Shown in pieces: positions 44,812 through 55,221 of a DNA stretch of 64,000 nt. Each line of letters starts with the position of its first letter. The stretch's first letter is position 1. The stretch covers positions 29,362,001 through 29,426,000 of the forward strand of contig JAFFJZ010000004.1 of the NCBI GenBank assembly GCA_018340375.1, written 5' to 3'. The notes beneath the pieces were generated by a model. The model ran no database searches. It saw only the letters and a list, made by a program, of their open reading frames with translations, and was not told where the DNA came from. Source of the DNA: Gonatopus flavifemur (taxonomy: Eukaryota > Arthropoda > Insecta > Hymenoptera > Dryinidae). The position numbers were made by a program, and so were the translations under genes.

Positions 44812-45365
44812 TTGAGATCCAGTAAGCAAGGGTTTTTGAGGTCGCTGATTACGAATCCGTTGTCGAAATTTCTATATTCAAAATGGCGGATCCAATATGG
44901 TGGACGGAAGTCCGAAAATTCATTGAATTTGCTTTAAATTTGATATCCGCTAGTTTTTGGGATCGCTGGTTACGAATCAACTTACGAAATTTCCAAATTG
45001 AAAAATGACGGCTCCAATATGGCGGATAAAAATTCCAAAATTCATCAAATTTGCTTGAAACTCGGTATCCGCTGATTTTTGAGGTTGCTGATTACAAATC
45101 CATTGTTGAAATTGGAAAATTCAAGATGGCGGCTCCGATATGGCGGACGAAAATTCGAAATCTCATAGAATTTGCTTGAAACCCGGTATCCACTGGGTTT
45201 TGGGGTCGCTAATTACGGATTCATTGTTGAAATTGCCAGATTCAAAATCTCGGCCTCAATATGGCAGATAAAAATCCGGAAATTCATCCGATGCGCTTGA
45301 AACTTTACATACATTGGTTTTTGAGGTCGCTGATTACGAATCCGTTGTCAAAATTTCAATATTCG
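44812..45365 (+). repeat. 121-bp satellite, about 4.5 monomers
   Basis: The word TTTTTGAGGTCGCTGATTAC recurs with changes at 44834, 44956, 45077, 45198 and 45318 (spacing 120-122 bp). Each monomer also has ATTCAAAATGGCGG-type and CCAATATGGCGGA-type words and GAATTTGCTTGAAAC. The last monomer is cut at about 45365, where a LINE begins. Confidence 0.82.
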
Positions 45366-46494
45366 GCATAAATGACATATCATGTCTAGAATGGTTAACA
45401 TTAACCGAGTTATGTGAAGCAAAAACCGATGAAAAGTGATCAGCAAAAAGGTGAGCCATTCCAGCTGCAGAGTCAGCAACTACATTATTTAACATGATAG
45501 TACTAGGTAAGTCAATAAGTGAACGCTTACTGTTAACAAATTTTTTGAGCTCAGGAGTAAACCAAAGAGGATAAATAGATCTTTCGATCAATGTTTTCGG
45601 AACGTACTACTCAATGGCCACAGGAAGTTGATCATACAAAAAACTAATAGCAGTATTTACATCCATGCATTTTAACTCCAAATCCCAATCAATTTGATTC
45701 AAATGCTGCCGTATAGAAAAAAAATCAGCCGATTCATAATTATACCGGTACGTGTCGGTACAAGACAAAGATCTCAATGGAAGAGAATACAATCTAATTT
45801 CAATGGGGGGATGATAAGCATCACAATGTAGGAGATAATCAACCGGACTGATAGTTTCAACATACTCATCGGTGGTAAAAACCAAGTCCAGCATACCATT
45901 GAAATCATTGTAAATGTTGTTTTTTTGATATAAACCAAAGTAGTTGAAATATTGAGTCAAAATCTCCACCGAAGACCTACCATTCAGTGTCACACCAGGA
46001 CGAAACGATGCCGTTAGAGAAGAGTCGTCATTGCGCCGAACCACATGCGGAAGATTGTAGTCACCGAAGAGGAAAATTGGAGAATCATAATCCTGACACA
46101 GTACCTTGGCCAGAGAAACACAATGTTCCAGGTGAAGAGATGATGAGGCAGGGGGGAAGTAACTTGCTCCAATAAAAACAGACTTCGAATTAAACTGCAA
46201 CTTGACAAGAATATGTTCCACGCTAGTAGGCGGCAAATCAACCAATGCACTATTTGAATACTTTTCGACCGCAATCAACACACCACCTCCTTGAGAAAAA
46301 ACACTGGTGCACCTGCTCCTGTCCAACCGATACAAGACATAATCATTAAAGGATAATTCTTCATCAGATATGTTATCCGTTAACCAGGTTTCAGAGAAGA
46401 TAATGACATCATACGTAGAAGTAAGAGATGGGAGTGGAATTTGCAAATCTTGAAGTTTAGTACGAAGACCACGAACATTCTGACAGTATATCAA
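45366..46494 (-). pseudogene. LINE ORF2 endonuclease, 3'-truncated (left copy)
   Basis: The minus frame starts near IYCQNVRGLRTKLQDL (catalytic Asn), then VIIFSETWLTDNI (Glu), GGGVLIAVEKY, FLFGDYNLPHV (Asp and Asn) and CDAYHPPIE (His). It stops at a TAG near 45609 where the right copy has a Leu codon. The frame then resumes with YPLWFTPELKKF and, across a deletion, LPSTIMLNNVVADSA. No reverse transcriptase follows. Confidence 0.78.
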
Positions 46495-46502
46495 AGGATT
46501 AG

Positions 46503-47327
46503 TTATAGGTTTTTTTTCTGGGGCACAGTACGCGTGTCAACAATCGTTGGCAATCCATTTATATACTTGATTGTTTTGTTGGTATCACCACCATCGATCA
46601 GATTCTTGAGTTCCGCACGGAACGTGGTTGAATAATTTCTTTCTTGAACAGTTCGATCTTGATGAATTCTAAACGGTCCATTGTGATAAGATTTACGTTC
46701 CAAGATATTTATAACATCCTGAGACCATGGAAAAGAAACACAAATAGGTCTGTGTTTGTTCGCAACCTTTTTACCGATTCTATGCAACCTAATATCATCA
46801 TGAACGGAAGGATTAATATTTCGGAGTAGTGTTTTCACCTTCGCTGCATCATTTTGTTGTTGGTTGTCTGGCGTCTCATCAATACCAACAATAATAATAT
46901 TGCGAGATCGCTGCTGTCGCTCGTTGACTCCATGAATAATCGTTCCAAGATCACGAGAATCACGGTCTTGTTTTGAAACGTCGAGTTTGTTCTCAACTTC
47001 AGTCAATCTCGCAGTGAGGGGAAGAATAGTTTGACTAAGAGAAACTATTTTGTCCTCGTAAACCCGAGCCATTTCATCACGAAATTTCGAAAATTCTTCA
47101 TAGATGAGCTCCTTTATATTTACCAGCAGAGACGAGTCTTCTGGCAGAGATTAATCAATTTGATGTGAAGGAGCATCTGAACAATCGATGAGTTTGTTCA
47201 CACTCCACGGATGATTACATCTGTGCACACATCCTGGATGCGAATGAATATTACACGTATGACAGCTCACAGGATGAGAGACAGGCTTAGTACAACCTTT
47301 ACAGATTTTCTTATCATGTTGTGACAT
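46503..47327 (-). pseudogene. LINE ORF1 with N-terminal zinc finger (left copy)
   Basis: The ATG at 47327 begins a Cys/His-rich module: ICKGC, CHTC, HSHPGCVHRC and a later Cys, a PHD-like zinc finger. An in-frame TAA follows near 47151. The same frame then continues through a coiled-coil-like stretch (ILPLTARLTEVENKL) into an RRM-like RNA-binding part (RNIIIVGIDETPDN, VKTLLRNINPSVHDDIRLHR, RPICVSFPW). It ends at 46503. The identical TAA is present in the right copy, so the stop predates or is shared by both. Confidence 0.7.
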
Positions 47328-47696
47328 TTTAAATATATGAAAAGATCAAAACGTAGAGCAGATGATAATCACTGGTACTAGTAACACACAACACACACAC
47401 ACGAGTATTGGTCTGTTTACTGTTTTCGTATCACACAACGAAGCGGCAATGTAAGTGACACTATGTATGTTAGGCTACTGTATCCGTGGGACGAAACTTT
47501 TTGACGAATGATGATTTCAAATCAGTAAAAACGTGAAAGATAAGGCACAAACCGGAAAGTGAAATACTACACGAGATGCACAGTAAAAAACACTATACCG
47601 AGCAAACTGAATAGCAGTTGAATAGACACTATTAAAAGCAACGGATGAGAAAATCATCGGAGCAGCACGTCAAACTCGCATGGCGTCTTGTTATTG

Positions 47697-48859
47697 AAAA
47701 AAAAAGTTTTTTTTGAAAAAGTTTTGAGATGATCTTTCAAAAAAATGAACTTCTTTTCAAGTGAATTGTATCCCGATTCTTTGAGTAAATTGCATAAATC
47801 TATTCTTCTGATGATGAGGTTGTTCGAATTTGATCCTGCAGAAACGGTGGTTTTCAACAAATTGATACGGAAAGTTTGGCAATTGAGGAACTACATCAAA
47901 ATATATCCAAATTGAGGAATTATAAGTACCAGGTGCTGATGCATACTTGAACTAGAACAATTGTACTGGAAAAAGGGGAAACTTGAATGCGGAAACGTGA
48001 AGAAATGAACTACACCTTTACGGATATTTGAAAACTCATGACTTTCATAGAAGTTCAAAATGGTCCTGCTAACAACTCATTGAGAAAGGGTCATTCATCG
48101 ATATCAAACTATTAAAATGATTAAGGACTCACAGTTCACTTGTTCATCAAGAGAAACCCTTATTTGACACAAAAGAATATCTACATCATACAATATTGTA
48201 TTGAAAATTCAGAATAGAGAACCGACGAAGAAATCTTATTCTAAGGAAATTTTAGTAATTTCTCTGGGCGTTCAAGTTTTTGAGAGGTGTTCATAACTTC
48301 CTTGAGAATTCCTAGTATTTTGGGGCGGCTTTTTATTTCCCTCAATTTTTCGGAACTTCCTAGCATTCCAGATCTGTCTGAATCCTGGTAATGGATGGGA
48401 AAATCTGGGCCATGAGAAATGATGGAACTTGCAACAGAAAACTTCGAAAGATTCATCAAGACCTTGAATGAGTTTTGGGTGTTTTTTTAAGGTGCTTCGT
48501 CGTATTCAGCCCAAGCAGAACAGGGTTCGATATCGATGTGAATTCGACGTCGAAGCGACGTCGACATTGGAAACTCATCGAAATTTATCGATTCGATATC
48601 GAGTCGATTTGATCCAAAATTTCGATGTGTTCCTGCTTGGGTGCAGGTGCTTTCGTTGTTTGGCTAATTCAGGATATGAACTCATCCGCGAAGTCATGAT
48701 ATCACATAAATAGGACGATTCTTCAATGTATCAAAAGTACTATTGAAAACTATTTTTCACAAAACTGTTACAACATATAATCTCGAAGAATCATGTTCAT
48801 GTGGAAAAAATATATTACCATTATTTATACATTGATATGATTCAATATATCCGCTCCAA
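47697..48859. other. Spacer between the two head-to-head LINE copies
   Basis: About 1.16 kb of single-copy AT-rich DNA with no recognised gene, apart from the TCGA-rich hairpin element at 48510-48641. Confidence 0.5.
48510..48641. mobile_element. 132-bp hairpin element, CCCAAGCAG termini, TCGA-filled
   Basis: CCCAAGCAGAACAGG at the left is inverted at the right (GTTCCTGCTTGGG). Between them TCGA, ATCGAT, GTCGAC and TTCGAA words dominate. No coding content. By its termini it is a variant of the CCCATACAGCA group. Confidence 0.6.
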
Positions 48860-49234
48860 CAATAACAAGACGCCATGCGAGTTTGACGTGCATTTGCTGC
48901 TCCGATAATTTCCTCATCCGTTGCTTTTAATAGTGTCTATTTAACTGCTATTCAATTTGCTCGGTATAGTGCTTTTTACTGTGCATCTCGTGTAGTATTT
49001 CACTTTCCGGTTTGTGCCTTATCTTTCACGTTTTTACTGATTTGGAATCATCATTTGTCGAAAAGTTTCGTCCCACGGATACAGTAGCCTAACATACATA
49101 GTGTCACTTACATTGCCGCTTCGTTGTGTGATACGAAAACAGTAAACAGACCAATACTCGTGTGTGTGTGTTGTGTGTTACTAGTACCAGTGATTATCAT
49201 CTGCTCTACGTTTTGATCTTTTCGTATATTCAAA

Positions 49235-50059
49235 ATGTCACAACAGGATAAGAAAATCTGTGAAGGTCGTACTAAACCTGTCTCTCATCCTGTGAGCTGT
49301 CATACGTGTAATATTCATTCGCATCCAGGATGTGTGCACAGATGTAATCATCCGTGGAGTGTGAACAAACTCATCGATTGTTCAGATGCTCCTTCACATC
49401 AAATTGATTAATCTCTGCCAGAAGACTCGTCTCTGCTGGTAAATATAAAGGAGCTCATCTATGAAGAATTTTCGAAATTTCGTGATGAAATGGCTCGGGT
49501 TTACGAGGACAAAATAATTTCTCTTAGTCAAACTATTCTTCCCCTCACTGCGAGATTGACTGAAGTTGAGAACAAACTCGACGTTTCAAAACAAGACCGT
49601 GATTCTCGTGATCTTGGAACGATTATTCATGGAGTCAACGAGCGACAGAAGCGATCTCGCAATATTATTATTGTTGGTATTGATGAGACGCCAGACAACC
49701 AACAACAAAATGATGCAGCGAAGGTGAAAACACTACTCCGAAATATTAATCCTTCCGTTCATGATGATATTAGGTTGCATAGAATCGGTAAAAAGGTTGC
49801 GAACAAACACAGACCTATTTGTGTTTCTTTTCCATGGTCTCAGGATGTTATAAATATCTTGGAACGTAAATCTAATCACAATGGACCGTTTAAAATTCAT
49901 CCAGATCGAACTGTTCAAGGAAGAAATTATTCAACAACGTTCCGTGCGGAACTCAAGAATCTGATCGATGGTGGTGATACCAACAAAACAATCAAGTATA
50001 TCAATGGATTGCCAACGATAGTTGACACGCGTACTGTGCCCCAGAAAAAAAACCTATAA
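49235..50059 (+). pseudogene. LINE ORF1 with N-terminal zinc finger (right copy)
   Basis: Same layout as 46503-47327: a Cys/His module (with CEGR where the left copy has CKGC, so one Cys is lost), an in-frame TAA at 49409-49411, then a coiled-coil-like and RRM-like part from the ATG at 49490 to 50059. The product would be an RNA-binding chaperone for LINE RNA. The shared TAA suggests either a functional start at 49490 or descent from one defective source. Confidence 0.7.
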
Positions 50060-50835
50060 CTCACCCTCTGATATACTATCAGAATGTTCGTGGTCTTCGT
50101 ACTAAACTTCAAGATTTGCAAATTTCACTTTCATCTCTTACTTCTACGTATGATGTCATTATCTTCTCTGAAACCTGGTTAACGGATAACATATCTGATG
50201 AAGAATTGTCCTTTAATGATTATGTCTCGTATCGGTTGAACAGGAGCAGGTGCACCAGTGTTTTTTCTCAAGGAGGTGGGGTGTTGATTGCGGTCGAAAA
50301 GTATTCAAATAGTGCATTGGTTGATTTGCCGCCTACTACCGTGAAACATATTCTTGTCAAGTTGCAGTTCAATTCGAAGTCTGTTTTTATTGGAGCAAGT
50401 TACTTCCCCCCTGCCTCATCATCTCTTCACCTTGAACATTGTGTTTCTCCAGCCGAGGTAACGGCTCTTCTCTAACGGCATCGTTTCGTCCTGGTGTGAC
50501 ACTGAATGGAAGGTCTTCGGTGGAGATTTTGACTCAATATTTCAACTACTTTGGTTTATATAAAAAAAACAATATTTACAATGATTTCAATGGTATGCTG
50601 GACTTGATTTTTACCACCGATGAGTATGTTGAAACTATTAGTCCGGTTGATTACCTCCTACATTGTGATGCTTATCATCCCCCTATTGAAATTAGATTGT
50701 ATTCTCTTCCATTGAGATCTCTGTCTTGTACCGACACGTACCGGTGTAATTATAAATTGGCTGATTTTTTTTCTAAACGGCAGCATTTGAATCAAATTGA
50801 TTGGGGTTTGGAGTTGAAATGCATGGATGTAAATA

Positions 50836-52127
50836 CAGGTTGGTTGAAAAGTTCCTGCGCTCACCAAGAGATAGCACTGCTAGCTCAAAACTTTTTTTTT
50901 TCTCAAGTTGGTATATCTGTCCTGAGAACACATGCGAAGTTACAAGTCATTCTGTCAATTCATTCTACGTTTACAAGCCATTTGAAGTTGACGTGTCATT
51001 GATTTTTCTTAATATGGAAAAAATTGAATATCGTGCAGTCATTAGATTCTTTGTTTTGAAGGGTTTAAAAGCAAAGGGAATTTATGAACAATTGTTAGAA
51101 GTGTATAAGGAGTCCTCACCTTCAAAACGCACCGTTGAATTTTGGGCTGGTGAATTCAAACGTGGTCGTACTAGCCTTGAAGACGATCCACGCGAAGGAC
51201 GACCAAAAACTGCAACCACAGCAGAAATCATTGAGCATGTACATAATATGGTTAGTGAAGATCCAAGTTTGACTAAGCGTGAAATTGCTAATGCCATAGG
51301 CATCTCAGACGAACGAGTACTCCATATTTTACATGAAGAATTACGTATGAAAAAACTGTTTGGAAAGTTAGTGCCGCACACGTTAACAGTTCAACAAAAA
51401 CTGGATCGAAAACAAATTTCTCAGCGTAATTTGGAGCGTTTTAAGCAGAATAAAACCGACTTCTTGCGTCGTTTTATAACTATGGGTGTGACTTGGATCT
51501 ACTACCATGATCCTAAATTGAAACAAGAACGTTTACAGTGGACTGAAGCTGGTTGTTCAGCTCCAAAGCAGGTGAAGTCACAACGATTAGCAAAGAAGGT
51601 CATGGCATCAGTTTTTTGGGATGCAAAAGGAATTTTGTTCATTGATTATCTTCAGGAAGGTGAAACAATCAACTCCGAATATTACTGCAGCCTTTTGGAT
51701 CAGCTGGATGAAAAAATTCGTGAGAAAAGACCTGGTTTAAAGAAGAAAAAAATCATTTTTCATCAAGATAATGCACCTGCTCACAAAAGTGTTTTGACGA
51801 TGGCTAAATTCAAAGAACTCAAGTACGAATTGCTTGAACATCCGCCGTATTCGCCAGATTTAGCTCCTAGCGACTACTATCTCTTCAGAAATCTCAAACA
51901 ATTCCTTCGTGGAAAGCATTTTTTGTCGAATGAAGAGGCCATAGCAGCCGTAGACGGTTTTTTTGCAGAGCTTCCGGAAAACCATTATAAGGATGGGATA
52001 AAATTATTGGAAGATCATTGGAACAAGTGTATTGAGCTTCTAGGACATTATATTGAATAAAAAAATATATTCCGTAACAAAAACAGTATTCTTTTATTTC
52101 GAGCGCAGAAACTTTTCAACCAACCTG
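50836..52127 (+). mobile_element. Complete mariner element, 1.29 kb, TA-flanked
   Basis: The left end CAGGTTGGTTGAAAAGTT and its inverted partner AACTTTTCAACCAACCTG form TIRs of about 27 bp with one mismatch. TA is duplicated at 50834-50835 and 52128-52129. The uninterrupted target is readable in the left LINE copy (GTAAATACTGCTATTAG), which proves the exact insertion point. Confidence 0.93.
51014..52060 (+). CDS. mariner transposase, uninterrupted but lacking the first catalytic Asp
   Basis: 348 codons, the usual mariner length. The paired helix-turn-helix region (residues 1-115) is followed by the linker LVPHTLT (119-125). The second and third catalytic residues are present as FHQDNAPAH (Asp252) and YSPDLAPSD (Asp287), with 34 residues between them, the D34D spacing. 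The first site, normally TxDETW, reads TMGVTW: Gly158 replaces Asp and Val replaces Glu. The enzyme should therefore be inactive despite the open frame. The start is the ATG after the 5' UTR; the frame is also open upstream through the TIR into the LINE. Confidence 0.92.
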   Translation: MEKIEYRAVIRFFVLKGLKAKGIYEQLLEVYKESSPSKRTVEFWAGEFKRGRTSLEDDPREGRPKTATTAEIIEHVHNMVSEDPSLTKREIANAIGISDERVLHILHEELRMKKLFGKLVPHTLTVQQKLDRKQISQRNLERFKQNKTDFLRRFITMGVTWIYYHDPKLKQERLQWTEAGCSAPKQVKSQRLAKKVMASVFWDAKGILFIDYLQEGETINSEYYCSLLDQLDEKIREKRPGLKKKKIIFHQDNAPAHKSVLTMAKFKELKYELLEHPPYSPDLAPSDYYLFRNLKQFLRGKHFLSNEEAIAAVDGFFAELPENHYKDGIKLLEDHWNKCIELLGHYIE

Positions 52128-52690
52128 TACTGCTATTAGTTTTTTGTATGATCAACTTTCTGTGGCAATTGAGTTGTATGTTCCGAAAACATCGATCAAA
52201 AGATCTATTTATCCTCTTTGGTTTACTCCTGAGCTCAAAAAATTAATTAGAAAAAAGAAAGCTGCCCATATGATTTACAAATCGTCTTATAGTCGCAGCG
52301 ATTATTCAGCGTTCTTTTTTTTGCGTGCTCAATGATCACGAGCTTGGGCTTGTTATTCGAATTACATTCGCCAAGTTGAGACTAATATTCAAAAGGATGT
52401 TAAATCTTTTTGGAATCTTGTTAACAGTAAGCGTTCATTTAATGACTTACCTAGTACTATCATGTTAAATAATGTAGTTGCTGAGTCTGCAGCTGGAATG
52501 GCTAACCTTTTTGCTGATCACTTTTCATCGGTTTTTGCTTCACATAACTCGGTTAATGTTAACCATTCTAGACATGATATGTCATTTAACATGCTTTCTG
52601 ATTGAGCTATTACCATAGGAGAGATCTACTCTGTTCTTGATTCGTTAGATACGAGCAAGGGCCCAGGATTTGATGGCCTTAATCAGAAAT

Positions 52691-53731
52691 ATAATAATTA
52701 ATGAACCTTTTTAATACGTATATGTATCCATGGAACGTTCTTGAAAGGAAAAATACTATTTTCAGATCACCCGTTATGTGCATAAACACTTCAAATTTAG
52801 TAAACATCTGGGTGACAGTTTCAGAAGGAAACTCCTTCGCACAAGGGAAAAACCACTCATAAAAAATTATGACGAGAACAAAGGTCTGTGTTGTTTCGCT
52901 ACCTAACTGCAACGCGAACCAACACACACCTTAACCCTATGTAGAAAAAACGTGGCCTACGTGCATTTTCAAGAATGACCATTGGTACAAATATAATTTT
53001 TCTTATTTAATTGAATATACTTATTTTATTCAAATGATTAGAAGACATACATGCATGTCTATTAGATGTCATCTACAATCAATGTTTGAAATTAGGAAAT
53101 ACTATCAAAGCATATTAAAACCTTACATTTTATATTAGAAAGATTTAGTTGGTCAGTTAAATAATCTTATAAATTCGGATTTCAATTCAAACATTGACTG
53201 TAGTTCTGTCATATGACAAACCAAAATCACTGACCTTTTTAAACATTCTGTCAATTATAGACATTATCAACCCTTTTCTTCTATACTTCGATGATATTAT
53301 AAGACTAGAATTATTACAATTTCTCATAAACAATCAGACGAACTACAAGAATATTGGTTAATTTTAATATTTTCAATTTCAATATTGTGTTTCTCCTACA
53401 TCTTTGAAAAATCATGCGTAAGAAGGTACGTGTGGAAAAGATGCTCAAGTGCACAGAAAGAAAGCAAATCTATTCCTTTCTTTCTCAAATAATAGAACTC
53501 CCACTTTAGGTCCACTGTCAGAATAGTATATGAGGACCAGAATGCATGACCCCTGACACATTCAGTTTTCAAAGTTAAAACCAAACCATTCTTTCTCCAA
53601 ATTGATCTTCAACTTGCAACATTCAATTTAAGACTAAAATCAGTTAACTTCGACCACTATTTTTTACCAGTAAGTATTACTAATAATATTGAACCCCAAT
53701 TCGTGACATCAAAGATCCTGCCTTCCTTTTC
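52691..53731. other. Gene-poor AT-rich DNA
   Basis: Short frames only (52679-52927 and 53396-53584, minus), without motifs. No repeat was recognised. Confidence 0.4.
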
Positions 53732-54393
53732 GAAATACTGTGCATAGCCACTATATTTCAACCTCCTTTGGGATAATGTGTATAGTCACTAATCTCAATT
53801 CATTTCCCAACTTCTCTTGGTTCCTGTAGAGATACTGTGCTCAGTCGCTATATCTCTATTCCTCTTTAGAGATCATGTGCAACAGCCACTAGTCTCTAAA
53901 ATCCCTAACCAGTTTCTTATCCATTCTAATGTTTCAATTCGAGATAATGTGCATAGCCACTATATCTCGAATCTTTCTTCAATTCATTTTTCACCTCTAT
54001 AGAGATGATGTGCAATAGCCACTAATCTCTAAAACTTTTCTAATCCTTTCTAATCCATTCTAATTTTTCAATTCGAGATAATGTGCATAGTCACTATATC
54101 TCGAATCTTTCTTTCATTCATTTTTCACCTCTATAGAGATGATGTGCAATAGCCACTAATCTCTAAAAAATTTTCTAATCTCTCCTAATCCATTCTAATT
54201 TTTTAATTCGAGATATAGTGGCTATGCGAGATAATGTGCATAGCCACTATATCTCGAATCTTTCTTTAATTCATTTTCAATTCTATAGAGATGATGTGCA
54301 ACAGCCAGTAATCTCTAAAACTTTTCTAATCTTTTCTAATCAATTCTAATTTTCCAATTCGAGATAATGTGCATAGCCACTATATCTCAAATT
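53732..54393 (+). repeat. Array of eleven stem-loops with conserved core and compensating stems
   Basis: Stem-loops start near 53732, 53768, 53828, 53865, 53937, 53998, 54071, 54132, 54206, 54285 and 54355. Each has the core ATGTGCATAGCCACTA (or close) enclosed by complementary arms. The arms differ between copies yet stay paired: GAAATA/TATTTC, TTGGGAT/ATCTCAA, AGAGATA/TATCTCT, TTCGAGATA/TATCTCGAA. The later copies alternate two types (CGAGATA... and AGAGATG...), with a period of about 134 bp per pair and a CTAATCC-type pyrimidine spacer. No match to a known RNA motif was recognised. Confidence 0.82.
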
Positions 54394-54570
54394 CTTTTAG
54401 AAACATGACATCCTACGTATCCTCACTCGAAAACCTAATCCTTTCTCTTTGATATCCGAATAAACAACTAGTTTACTAACTATCATTGTCTAGAAAATAC
54501 CCCTTTTTTTTATCATCACCGTGTGCTTATCAATCAAACCTTCATTCCAAATTTCCGAATTTGTTTTCAG

Positions 54571-55037
54571 TGTCGCGACCAATTATCAAAATCCTAAAGG
54601 AACTTGAAATAGAAAAGAATAGGATCCTCAGGAAACAAAAATTAATAAATACCGAGGGGAATAGGTTAAGAAAAAATGTTTTATATAGGACAAAAAAGGA
54701 TATCGAGAGGCTCACGAGAAAATTCGAGCTCCTCTTGAAGGAACAGAAGGCAGCCCTCTCAGCCCTCCCCAGCCAACGTGTCCGAATTAATAAATCCAAT
54801 CAATCGAATAAGATTCTTAAAACGTCCGATAGACCACAGTTACCCAGGAGGTGTAGAATATGTATTGAGACTAAAAGAGAATTTTTGAGTTGTGTTGATT
54901 GTGAAGATTTCGGTCGTTTGTATAGCGAACTAAGTGAGGCTGAGATAAATAAAGTTAAATTTTCTGTTAATGAAAAGAAAGAAATCCTTTCGATTAAATA
55001 TTTCGGTGATTCATATAAAAATATATCAGAATTGTAA
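54571..55037 (+). CDS. Orphan exon: Lys-rich helix and CxxC...CxxC motif
   Basis: A splice acceptor (TTTGTTTTCAG at 54560-54570) precedes an open frame of about 155 codons ending in TAA. It begins SRPIIKILKELEIEKNRIL and is rich in Lys, Glu and Leu, with a likely coiled coil over the first 70 residues. Near residue 95 it has CRICIETKREFLSCVDC, a Cx2Cx10Cx2C zinc-ribbon-like motif. It ends with KYFGDSYKNISEL. The upstream exon is not identified; the stem-loop array lies 180 bp upstream. No family was recognised. It could be a last exon of a host gene or part of an unknown mobile element. Confidence 0.45.
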
Positions 55038-55221
55038 CCCTTTATATGTATAGTTATCGATAAATGAATTAACATTGTATTATACATCCTTGATCTTCAT
55101 GAATTTAACCTACATCTCACTTCCCATTCCTCTTAGTCCATGCATAACAAACCCTCTATTTTAGTCAGAAAGGAAATTTTATAAATTTCCATTCTGATTC
55201 ATGTCAACGGAAAGGTATTTC

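Larger units (their letters stand above)
45366..47696 (-). mobile_element. LINE copy with PHD-type ORF1, 5' intact and 3' truncated (left)
   Basis: The 5' end CAATAACAAGACGCC at 47696 equals that of the right copy at 48860, head to head across a 1.16-kb spacer. The copy holds a 5' UTR, ORF1 and the endonuclease part of ORF2, then stops before the reverse transcriptase at a join with the 121-bp satellite. An internal deletion removes about 170 bp compared with the right copy (around 45541). The ORF1 and endonuclease types fit the CR1/jockey side of LINEs. Confidence 0.78.
48860..52690 (+). mobile_element. LINE copy with PHD-type ORF1, 5' intact and 3' truncated (right), split by mariner
   Basis: The 5' end CAATAACAAGACGCC matches the left copy. 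It has the same UTR, ORF1 and endonuclease, with an ~80-bp deletion near 50455 relative to the left copy and a mariner insertion at 50836-52127. It continues past the left copy's end into SVLDSLDTSKGPGFDGLN, the first RT motif, and is lost after about 52680. No poly(A) or target duplication was seen. Confidence 0.78.
50068..52690 (+). pseudogene. LINE ORF2 endonuclease and start of RT (right copy), broken
   Basis: IYYQNVRGLRTKLQ, FSETWLTDNI and GGGVLIAVEKY read to about 50455, where a deletion removes the FGDYNLP strand. The frame resumes with RPGVTLNGRSSVEIL to 50835. After the mariner, YDQLSVAIELYVPK continues, a TGA follows AFFFLRAQ at 52335, then YIRQVETNIQKDVKSFWNLV, another TGA, and KGPGFDGLN. 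Two stops, one deletion and one insertion make it inactive. Confidence 0.75.

Noticed and set aside
53732..54393. Stem-loop array considered as a CRISPR array or a hammerhead ribozyme array
   Set aside because: The genome is eukaryotic, spacers are themselves repeated, and neither the CTGATGA nor the GAAA hammerhead cores are present.
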